From assembly GCF_001905545.1 (NCBI RefSeq), contig NZ_LIPD01000006.1:372001-436000 (forward strand): DNA of 64,000 nt. The letters are read 5' to 3'. Below the pieces are notes generated by a model. That model made no database searches. It saw only the letters and a list, made by a program, of their open reading frames with translations, and was not told the origin of the DNA. Shown here piece by piece: positions 17,929-24,940 of the stretch; position 1 is the stretch's first letter; every line of letters starts with the position of its first letter. This stretch comes from Streptomyces sp. CB02056. Lineage in GTDB: Bacteria > Actinomycetota > Actinomycetes > Streptomycetales > Streptomycetaceae. The translations under genes and the position numbers were made by a program.

Positions 17929-18333
17929 ATGGAAGCGTCCACACTCCTGCCGGCTGTCGCCGTCTTCTCGCTGGTGACCGTGGAGTTCGGCGGACACGCG
18001 CTGCTTCAGCTGACCACCGTCCAGAACGGCACGCTCACCCCGCTGCGCGAGCGGTCCTTCCGCGCCGGCCACGCCCACGCCGGCGTGCTGCTGATCCTGT
18101 CGCTGGTCTACTTCCTCTACCTGCCCCGCGCGGGGTTCTCCTCCGGAACGGAGTGGCTCTTCGGCATCCTCCTGCTGGCCGGAGTGCTCGCCCAGTCCGG
18201 CGGCTTCTTCCTGCACCTCGCCCTCGGCACCGAAGGCCACTCCTCCCCCGGCACCCACCTCACCCGGGGCGGAGCCCTCCTCCTCGCCGCGGCGCTCATC
18301 GCCCTGGGCGTCGGCCTCGTCCAGCACCTCTGA
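17929..18333 (+). CDS. Small membrane protein, four helices
   Basis: A 134-residue protein with four predicted membrane segments: the N-terminal helix, LLILSLVYFLYL, WLFGILLLAGVLAQSGGFFL and a C-terminal ALLLAAALIALGVGLV. I do not recognise a named family. A conserved-looking His-rich stretch RAGHAHAGVL lies between helices 1 and 2. The ATG at 17929 has GAAGG upstream; the frame is open further up but that extension is Arg/Pro-rich and unlike coding sequence. It stands alone, divergent from the chelatase and convergent with the ATP-grasp gene. Confidence 0.7.
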   Translation: MEASTLLPAVAVFSLVTVEFGGHALLQLTTVQNGTLTPLRERSFRAGHAHAGVLLILSLVYFLYLPRAGFSSGTEWLFGILLLAGVLAQSGGFFLHLALGTEGHSSPGTHLTRGGALLLAAALIALGVGLVQHL

Positions 18334-18353
18334 CAGGTGATCGTTTTCCCTCC

Positions 18354-19277
18354 TCAGTCGCGCGGTGCGAAGGCACCGCGCAGGACCCGCTCGACCAACT
18401 CTTCGTAGCCGATGCCCACAGCTGCGGCCGTCAGCGGGAGGGTGGCGGTACGGCGCAGCGCCGGCAGGGTGTTGAGTTCGAGCCAGTGGAAGCCCCCGTC
18501 CGGGGCGATGACGAAGTCGCTTCGTGAGTGGCTCGAGCAGCCGAGTGCGGTGTGTGCTCGCCGGGCGGCCTCCCTGATCCCCCGTGCCGTCCCGTCCGGC
18601 AGGTCGGCCGGACACCTGAAGGAGTGCAGGTCCGGGCTGTTCTTCGCCGCGTGGTCGTAGAACTCGCCGGCGGTGAGGACCTCCGCGGCGGGGAGGGGCA
18701 CCGGGTCGCCGTCCGACTCCAGGATTCCGACCGTCACGGTCCGGCCCTCGACGAACGGTTCGACGAACAGGCGGTGGCCGGCGGCGCGAAGGTCCTCGAG
18801 CACCTGCGTCAGCCCGCTCCGGTCGCGGGCCACGGCGATGCCGATCGAGCTGCCCTCGGCGCGCGCCTTGACGATGACCGGGGCGGCCAGCCGGGCGAGG
18901 ACGTCTTCGGCGGCCGCGGCGGCGGCCTGGGTGTCCGGCACGAGGACTCCGGCCAGCACGGGCACGCCCGCCGCGCCGGCCACGATCTTGGCGGTGGGCT
19001 TGTGCATGGCGAGGGCACTGGCCCGGACTCCCGAGCCCGTGTAGGGGATGCCGCTCGTCTCCAGGAAGCCCTGCAGCCTGCCGTCCTCCGTGTGCCGGCC
19101 CGCCAGCGCCAGGAAGGCCACGTCCACCGCGCGCACCTGGTCCGCGAACGCGGGATCAATGGTGTCGAGCACCCGGATCCGGTATCCGAGGGTGGTCAGT
19201 GCCTGCGCGACGTCGGCGCCCGTCGCGAGGGAGCGGTCGCGTTCGCGGCTCGGTCCTCCCGTGAGGACGCCGACCAA
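18354..19277 (-). CDS. D-alanine-D-alanine ligase-like ATP-grasp protein
   Basis: A 307-residue ATP-grasp ligase of the Ddl type. It has VGVLTGGPSRERDRSL at the start, ALAMHKPTAKIVAGAAGVPV, the ATP-binding EGSSIGIAVA, FVEPFVEGRTVTVGIL, and the magnesium-binding LELNTLPALRR. The last motif departs from the usual NTxPGMT, so the specificity may differ from cell-wall D-Ala-D-Ala. The only plausible start is TTG at 19277, without a clear ribosome binding site. It lies 12 bases after the TGA of the upstream GNAT gene and in the same frame. It could be reached by reinitiation or be part of a broken fusion. It is probably not the housekeeping ddl. Confidence 0.78.
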   Translation of the reverse strand: MVGVLTGGPSRERDRSLATGADVAQALTTLGYRIRVLDTIDPAFADQVRAVDVAFLALAGRHTEDGRLQGFLETSGIPYTGSGVRASALAMHKPTAKIVAGAAGVPVLAGVLVPDTQAAAAAAEDVLARLAAPVIVKARAEGSSIGIAVARDRSGLTQVLEDLRAAGHRLFVEPFVEGRTVTVGILESDGDPVPLPAAEVLTAGEFYDHAAKNSPDLHSFRCPADLPDGTARGIREAARRAHTALGCSSHSRSDFVIAPDGGFHWLELNTLPALRRTATLPLTAAAVGIGYEELVERVLRGAFAPRD

Positions 19278-19286
19278 CCGGCGGGG

Positions 19287-19757
19287 TCAGAGCTCGGCCG
19301 GGCCGGGCCGCAGCATCATGTAGCCGTCCACGGGGTGGAACCCGAGGGCGCGGTAGAGCGGGGCGCCGGCCTCGGTGGCGCGCAGTTCGATCGAGCCGCA
19401 GCCGCGGAGCCGGAGCGCCCGGACCAGGGCGGTGGTGACGGCGCGGGCGTGGCCCCGGCGCCGGTGGGCCGGGTCGGTGACCACGGTGTGGATCCGGGCC
19501 CACCGGCCGGTGGGGTGGCTGGGGCCCCGGTAGCAGCGGTGGACGACGCCGATGGCGCAGGCCGCCAGCGCGCCGCCGTCGGCGGGGGCGACGAAGGCGA
19601 GCAGGTCCGGGTCGGTGCCGAGCCGCGCGCGCATCTCGTCGCGGAAGGCGGCCCGCCAGTCGTCGGCGGGCCGGGCGCCGTCGAGCACCGCGACGCGCAG
19701 GCGCAGCAGCTCGTCGGCGTCCTCGGGACCGGCGGGCCGTACGGGGGGAGCGGTCAT
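19287..19757 (-). CDS. GNAT-family N-acetyltransferase
   Basis: A 156-residue GNAT acetyltransferase. The acetyl-CoA motif is HTVVTDPAHRRRGHARAV (R/Q-x-x-G-x-G/A type) and the C-terminal strand is APLYRALGFHPVDGYMML. The ATG at 19757 follows GAGAGG. It is the first gene of a two-gene unit with the Ddl-like ligase. Because both are in one frame and separated only by TGA plus three codons, they might once have been, or still be, a single GNAT/ATP-grasp polypeptide. The substrate is unknown; an amino acid or peptide amine made or used by its neighbour is a reasonable guess. Confidence 0.85.
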   Translation of the reverse strand: MTAPPVRPAGPEDADELLRLRVAVLDGARPADDWRAAFRDEMRARLGTDPDLLAFVAPADGGALAACAIGVVHRCYRGPSHPTGRWARIHTVVTDPAHRRRGHARAVTTALVRALRLRGCGSIELRATEAGAPLYRALGFHPVDGYMMLRPGPAEL

Positions 19758-19780
19758 CCGGGGCCGCCTCTCGGATGGTG

Positions 19781-21394
19781 TCAGCTGTTCACGTTGACCG
19801 CGGACCAGGTGTCGGCGACGGCGGTGACGGTGGCGCTGTCGGGGCCGAAGAGGTCGGCGGCGGCCTGGAGGGTGGCGGCGCGGGCGCCGGAGTAGTCGGT
19901 GGTGGAGGTCATGTAGGTGGTCAGCGCGCGGTACCAGATCCGTTCGGCGTCCGCCCGGCCGATGCCGGTGACGACCCGGCCGTCGACGGTGGGGCTGTCG
20001 TAGTCGTAGCCGTTGACGGTCTTGGGGCCGCTGCCCTCGGCCAGCAGGTAGAAGAAGTGGTTGGCGGGGCCCGAGGAGTAGTGGACGTCGAGGCCGGCGA
20101 TGCCGTCGTACCAGTAGTCCGGGGAGTGGCCGTCCTTGGAGGGCTGGTCCAGGTAGCGCAGCGGGGTGCCCTTGCCGTCGAGGTCGAGGTGCTTGCCCAT
20201 CAGGTAGGCGGGGACGTCGGTGGGGTTGTCGGCGTGGAAGGAGACCGCGGTGCCGAAGATGTCGCTGGTGGACTCATTGAGGCCGCCGGACTCCCCGGTG
20301 TACTCCAGGCCGGCGGTAGCGGAGGTGAGTCCGTGGATCATCTCGTGGGCGGCCACGTCGAGTTCGGTCAGGGGCTTGGCGTTGCCGGGCCCGTCACCGT
20401 AGGTCATGCAGAAGCACTTGTCGCTCCAGAAGGCGTTCGTGTAGTTGGAGCCGGCGTGGACCCGGCTGTAGGCGCCGACGCCGTCGCCGCGGATGCCGGT
20501 GCGGCCGTGGACGTCCTGGAGGTAGTCCCAGGTCTGGGCGGCGCCGTAGTGGGCGTCGACGCCCGCGGTCTCGTCGTTGCTCTGGTCGCCGCTGCCCCAC
20601 CGGTCGGTCTGGTTGGTGAACAGGTCTCCTCGGCCCTTGGCCTCATGGTGCATGTCGTAGGTGCGGTGGCCGCCGCGCGCGGTGTCGTTCATTTCGTACC
20701 CGAGCAGGGTGTGGGTGGTGCCCAGGGGCACCGTGCCGTTGTACTGGCCCTGGCCGATGCCGGTGCGCACGGCCTCGTAGGCGTACAGCTGCCCGCCCGT
20801 GGTCGCGTCGGTCACGACGTGCCGTTCGCTCGGGGTTCCGTCCTCCTGCGTCGCCTCCAGCACCGACTCCCAGGCCAGTGACGGGGTTCCGGCGGCGGAC
20901 CAGACGACCAGGCGTGGGGGCAGCGTGGTGTGGAGCGACTGCGCCACCTGGGCCGCCGGGACCACCGGCGTGGTGCTCGGCACGCCGATCGACGCCCGGT
21001 GGGCGCGGGTGTCCGACAGGGCGCCCTGCGCGGTGCGGTGGACGACCAGGTCGCCGCCGAGGACCGGCAGCGCGGCGAAGGTGCGGTTGTAGCGGAAGTG
21101 GACGGTGCCGTCCGCGTCCTGGGCGGCGTCGACGGGTTGCAGGACCTCGCGCGGGTCCAGGTGCAGCGCCTTCGCCAGCTCGACGGCGATCCGGGCGGCT
21201 TCCTTCAGCAGTTCGGCGTGCTCCTGCGGGGACAGCAGCGCTCCGGCGCCCGCGGCCCGTACGGCGCCGGGGGGCGTGTGGGCGGACGCGTCCGCAGGCT
21301 GTGCGCCCGTCAGGGCCACGGCGGCCAGGACCGCGAAGGCGGCGGCCGACCGGGTGGACCGGTGGCGTGCACGGTGGGGGTTCGTCGACCGCAA
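19781..21394 (-). CDS. Secreted thermolysin-like metalloprotease (M4)
   Basis: A 537-residue secreted zinc protease. The order is a signal peptide (to ~37, ending near ADASAH), an FTP/PepSY-type propeptide (~40-210), then the M4 catalytic domain. The zinc site is AAHEMIHGLTSAT (HExxH) with the third ligand Glu in GGLNESTSDIFG; NHFFYLLAEGS and a catalytic-type HYSSGP follow. This is the usual size for Streptomyces griselysin-like proteases. The start is TTG at 21394, supported by GAGGAG 6-7 nt upstream. It is a single gene, 85 bp downstream of the decarboxylase gene on the same strand. Confidence 0.92.
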   Translation of the reverse strand: MRSTNPHRARHRSTRSAAAFAVLAAVALTGAQPADASAHTPPGAVRAAGAGALLSPQEHAELLKEAARIAVELAKALHLDPREVLQPVDAAQDADGTVHFRYNRTFAALPVLGGDLVVHRTAQGALSDTRAHRASIGVPSTTPVVPAAQVAQSLHTTLPPRLVVWSAAGTPSLAWESVLEATQEDGTPSERHVVTDATTGGQLYAYEAVRTGIGQGQYNGTVPLGTTHTLLGYEMNDTARGGHRTYDMHHEAKGRGDLFTNQTDRWGSGDQSNDETAGVDAHYGAAQTWDYLQDVHGRTGIRGDGVGAYSRVHAGSNYTNAFWSDKCFCMTYGDGPGNAKPLTELDVAAHEMIHGLTSATAGLEYTGESGGLNESTSDIFGTAVSFHADNPTDVPAYLMGKHLDLDGKGTPLRYLDQPSKDGHSPDYWYDGIAGLDVHYSSGPANHFFYLLAEGSGPKTVNGYDYDSPTVDGRVVTGIGRADAERIWYRALTTYMTSTTDYSGARAATLQAAADLFGPDSATVTAVADTWSAVNVNS

Positions 21395-21479
21395 CGGGGG
21401 CTCCTCGGTGGTGTTCTCGGTCTTGGCGGGCCGGTGGTGCCGACCGGGCGCGAACGACCGGTCGGCACACCCGAGGGGG

Positions 21480-22739
21480 TCAACCAGCGTTGGCGAGGGG
21501 GGCGTTGGTGGCGACCTGGGGGTCGTCCTCGGGGTCGACGTCCTCGCTCGGCTCGACCGTGGGCTCCACGTCGCTGCCCGGCTCGAAGGCCATGAAGTGG
21601 GTGGATCCGCCGTAGCTGAAGTAGCCGAGCTCGTCGCCCTTCCGCACCTCCTGGTCCTCGCGGACCACGGGCGTGACCGAGGAGATCTCGCCGATGCCGA
21701 CGGCGGCCAGACAGATCATGCCGATGCGGGGAGCGGTGCTCTCGATGAAGACCAGGGCACGCGTACTGGACGCCGCCGCGCCGCCGAACGACACCCCCTG
21801 AGGCGCGGGGCCCGACCCGTCCAGCTCGGCCGTGCCGAACACCAGGCCGGGGACGACCTCCACGTGCCGGACCACGCCGTCGACCGGCGCGTGCCAGCGG
21901 TGGTAGCCGGTGGCGGGGAGCACCAACTGCAGGACGTCGCCGCCGACGAAGCGGTCCGTGTAGCTGCTGTTGTTGAGCGTCTCCGCCAGGGAGAAGGTCT
22001 GGCCCTTGAGGGTGAACCCGGCGTTCTTCCCCACCTTCCGCTCGTGGCGCACCAGGGTGCCGTCGCTCGGCGCGAGGACCGCCGTCGGGTCGGTGGAGAC
22101 CGGCCGGGCCCCGGGCTTGAGCTTGCGGTGGAAGAAGTCGTTGAACGACGCGAAGCCCCAGTGCTCGGCGCCGCGGTCGGGGATCTCGTAGTCGTCGAGC
22201 CGGTGGCGTTCGACGGAGTACGGGGACAGCCAGCCGTTGTCCGCCTCGGTCAGCACGGAGCGGCTCGCGGGGCTGTCCAGGAACACGCACCACTCGCGGA
22301 GGACCTGCTGGAGCGCGGAGTTGAACGCCGGGGTGCGCAGGAGGCTCTCGCCCGCCTTCGTCAGCGCCAGGTTCGCGAACAGCGCGGACAGCGGGAAGAG
22401 GATCCGCTCCTCGGACTTGGCGCGGTACTCGGGCGCGGTCGTGATGATCAGGTCCACGCACTGGAGCAGGTGGCCGACGCCCTGGATCGGCTGGAGCGCG
22501 CGCGGGAGCTGCTCCAGCGTGCCGGCCACCAGCGACCGGGTGTTCCTGTCGGTCTCGATCAGCTTCTCCATGGCCGCAACGGCGGGGCTGTGCGGCCCCG
22601 TTCGCGCCTGGGCGCGGTCCGCGAGGTCCGCCAGCCAGACGTCGACGGCCCGGCGGTCCTTCGGCAGGTAACCGGCGACCCGCCCGAACGAGGCACGGTA
22701 GCGGGCGTCGGTCACTGCGCCCGTGAGATCTCCGAGCAT
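21480..22739 (-). CDS. PsiD-like decarboxylase (phosphatidylserine decarboxylase family)
   Basis: A 419-residue pyruvoyl-type decarboxylase with the two-domain plan of fungal PsiD (the psilocybin-pathway tryptophan decarboxylase). The N-terminal associated domain includes WCVFLDSPASRSVL (PsiD: WGLFLSSKDSRNVL). The catalytic domain has FASFNDFFHRKL and GYHRWHAPVDG, and the self-cleavage site is FSYGGSTHF (PsiD: GGSS) with Ser as the expected pyruvoyl precursor. Membrane phosphatidylserine decarboxylases have LGST and no such N-terminal domain. I chose the second ATG (22739) because GGAGGA lies 5 nt upstream; an ATG 15 bases earlier lacks one. A soluble aromatic amino-acid decarboxylase is the best guess. 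The C-terminus ends in an acidic tail. Confidence 0.82.
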   Translation of the reverse strand: MLGDLTGAVTDARYRASFGRVAGYLPKDRRAVDVWLADLADRAQARTGPHSPAVAAMEKLIETDRNTRSLVAGTLEQLPRALQPIQGVGHLLQCVDLIITTAPEYRAKSEERILFPLSALFANLALTKAGESLLRTPAFNSALQQVLREWCVFLDSPASRSVLTEADNGWLSPYSVERHRLDDYEIPDRGAEHWGFASFNDFFHRKLKPGARPVSTDPTAVLAPSDGTLVRHERKVGKNAGFTLKGQTFSLAETLNNSSYTDRFVGGDVLQLVLPATGYHRWHAPVDGVVRHVEVVPGLVFGTAELDGSGPAPQGVSFGGAAASSTRALVFIESTAPRIGMICLAAVGIGEISSVTPVVREDQEVRKGDELGYFSYGGSTHFMAFEPGSDVEPTVEPSEDVDPEDDPQVATNAPLANAG

Positions 22740-22906
22740 GCTTTCCTCCGTCATGGCATTCGATCGGTGACGATCCGGCAGAATTCCTGGCCAGTCTCGG
22801 CCGGGCCCGCCGGGGCGGGGCCGGGAATCACGGCCCGTCCGGAAAGAGAACCCGAACGGACGAAGGAGATCGGTAATCAGCTCAGCTGATATGCGAGTTG
22901 AGCCGT

Positions 22907-23083
22907 TCAAGGATGTCGCGCCGCGGGCCACGGCCCGGCGGTGACCAGGTCCTCCATCCGCGCCAGGTCCACCTCGGCGGCGCCGGAGACCAGCCGGTAG
23001 CCGCCCCGGTCGTGCTCGATCACCGAGTCCGGGCTGTCCCCGATGCGCAGGATCCTGCGCAGCCGGTGGATGTGCACGCGGCC
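22907..23083 (-). pseudogene. Remnant of a SARP-type regulator (winged-helix fragment)
   Basis: One frame reads RVHIHRLRRILRIGDS, then VIEHDRGGYRLVSGAAEVDL and ARMEDLV. This matches the C-terminal half of the OmpR-type DNA-binding domain and linker of SARP regulators (LRRxL, GYxL, VDxxRFEDLV). There is no N-terminal recognition region and no BTAD domain. The frame stops 12 codons after the match, and the upstream side runs into the end of the SMI1-type gene. It looks like the stump of a pathway activator destroyed by deletion. Confidence 0.55.
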
Positions 23084-23087
23084 GCTC

Positions 23088-24680
23088 TCACCCGCCGTCA
23101 GGAGCGAGGGTCCCGGTGACGGTGAACGGCTCCCCGACGAACCGGCCGAGTCGTTCGGCCCAGGCCAGCGCCACCTCATCGGGCACCTCCGCTCCGGCCA
23201 GGCGGGCGGCGGCCAGGGTGGCCGGGAGTGCGCCCTGGTCCAGCAGGACGGCCCACTGGCCGGCGGTGAGGGCCAGGTAGCGCAGGTCGGGGCACTCGGC
23301 GAGCGCGGTGAGGTTCCGGACCTCCGCCCGGGAGAGGTCCAGGCCGCGGAGGTTCGGGACGGTGCGCAGTGGGGCGATGTCGACGGGCCCGGATGTGGCG
23401 AGGTCGAGGGCGGTCAGGTACCGGTGGCCCGCGAGCGGCGCGAGGTCGCCGCCGTGCAGGGTGACGCCCAGGAACTCGACGGGCAGCTCCCGAAGCGGGG
23501 ACAGGTCGTCGACAGGGCGGCGGTGGAGTTCGAGGCGCCGCAGGTGGGGAGCGGCGGTGAGCGGGGTGAGGTCCATGAGCCCACTGGGGGCGTTGCAGTG
23601 GATCAGGACGGTCTGGACGCCGGGTGGGACGTCCTGAGGAATTCCGTCCGCCACCAGCTCGGGGCTGGAGCCGAATTCACGTGGGCCTTCCACGAACTCG
23701 ATGTAGTCGACCTCGTCCTCCTCCACTTCGTAGGCGTCCCGCTCCAGCAGGTCCAGGTAGCGGGCGAGGAGTGAGGTGACGGAGTCGCAGACGTAGAGCG
23801 GCCCGTCGTAGTAGTCGCGGCCGATCTGGATCACCTGGCCGGGACGTCCGGCCCGGGCCGGGGACATGTCGACCGCCAGGTAGTTGCCGTCGTCGGCGGT
23901 CGCGAACGGCAGCCAGCCCGGGTGCTCGTGGCAGCGCCGGACGGTGTCGAGCGGCTCGGCGTCGAGCACGACCGAGTCCCAGGAGGTCTCCCAGCCGGAC
24001 CACACCGGCTCCCACAGGTTCGCGTTGACGGCGACCAGGCGTGCCAGGGGCATCCAGGCGAGGCTGCCGAAGAGGCCGATCGCCTCGTCCCCACTGCCGT
24101 CGGCGATCAGGTAGAGCGCTCGCAGGTCGGCGGGCAGCGGCCGGCCGAGCCGGCGCTCGGCGTCGTCGAGTGCCGTGGTGGTCACCGGCGGTGGCAGCCT
24201 CTCGGCGTGTCCCAGGATGTCGGCACGCCGCTCCAGGTAGGCCCGCAGCCGGGTGACCGCGAGATCCGGATCGCCCGCCGGGGCGGCGCCGCTCTCCTCC
24301 TGGGCGACACCCGGCTGGGACAGCCGACAGTCGTGGTCCAGGACGGCCAGGAACCCGGGACGGGCATCGTGCAGTCGGGAGACGACCTGCCGGGACGCCG
24401 TCAGGGCGAACTCGCCGGACGGCCGGCACCGTATCTCCAGATTCGTGCGCTCCCAACCGCGGGCCGCTCCCACCGCCGCCGTCACGTCGTCCAGGCCCTG
24501 GAAGATCGCGACCCCGTGGACCGGCCGCGGCTTCTCACCGGCGATCGTGTACCGACCGGAGACGCCCAGGCCGAACAGGCCTTGGCGGCTGGCCAGCACC
24601 GCCTCCGTCCAACTCTCGGGTGCGTTCGCCGCGATGCTCTCGGCCACCCGCGCGACGCCCTGCTCCACCTGCTCGGCCAT
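23088..24680 (-). CDS. SMI1/KNR4 (SUKH) protein with C-terminal leucine-rich repeats
   Basis: A 530-residue protein. The central part (~170-330) is a SUKH/SMI1-KNR4 domain: LDDAERRLGRPLPADLRALY, DGSGDEAIGLFGSLAWMPL, WLPFATADDGNYLAVDMSP and GQVIQIGRDYYDGPLYV. From ~370 there are leucine-rich units (DLTPLTAAPHLRRLEL, DDLSPLRELPVEFLGV, PLRTVPNLRGLDLSRAEV, LTALAECPDLRYLAL). SUKH domains often serve as immunity proteins to toxins or as scaffolds. The ATG at 24680 has GGAG 6 nt upstream; an in-frame GTG 24 bases earlier has none. It is divergent from the NACHT gene, with 260 bp between. Confidence 0.82.
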   Translation of the reverse strand: MAEQVEQGVARVAESIAANAPESWTEAVLASRQGLFGLGVSGRYTIAGEKPRPVHGVAIFQGLDDVTAAVGAARGWERTNLEIRCRPSGEFALTASRQVVSRLHDARPGFLAVLDHDCRLSQPGVAQEESGAAPAGDPDLAVTRLRAYLERRADILGHAERLPPPVTTTALDDAERRLGRPLPADLRALYLIADGSGDEAIGLFGSLAWMPLARLVAVNANLWEPVWSGWETSWDSVVLDAEPLDTVRRCHEHPGWLPFATADDGNYLAVDMSPARAGRPGQVIQIGRDYYDGPLYVCDSVTSLLARYLDLLERDAYEVEEDEVDYIEFVEGPREFGSSPELVADGIPQDVPPGVQTVLIHCNAPSGLMDLTPLTAAPHLRRLELHRRPVDDLSPLRELPVEFLGVTLHGGDLAPLAGHRYLTALDLATSGPVDIAPLRTVPNLRGLDLSRAEVRNLTALAECPDLRYLALTAGQWAVLLDQGALPATLAAARLAGAEVPDEVALAWAERLGRFVGEPFTVTGTLAPDGG

Positions 24681-24940
24681 GCTCTGCTCCGGTTCTGTCG
24701 ACACTGCCGGTGATCATCGCAGGGGGCTGTGACAGACCCGTGGGCCGGAGTGCCGAGCGCACGGGCTGGGTGAAACCGGCCGGCCTGGTGCTCTTCCGGC
24801 CGAGTACCGGTTCGGGCCGGGCCCGTCCGCCCGGCCCGGAACCGCCAGAGAACCGACGGTCCGTCGAACAGGTCGGACGGGCCCTGGTAGAAAGGGAGTT
24901 CGCGCGGCAGCGGTCGACACAGGGGCGGAGCCGGGGAGTG

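Noticed and set aside
18354..19277. Housekeeping ddl gene
   Set aside because: It lacks the usual NTxPGMT motif, has a TTG start without a ribosome binding site, and is paired with a GNAT gene instead of cell-wall genes.
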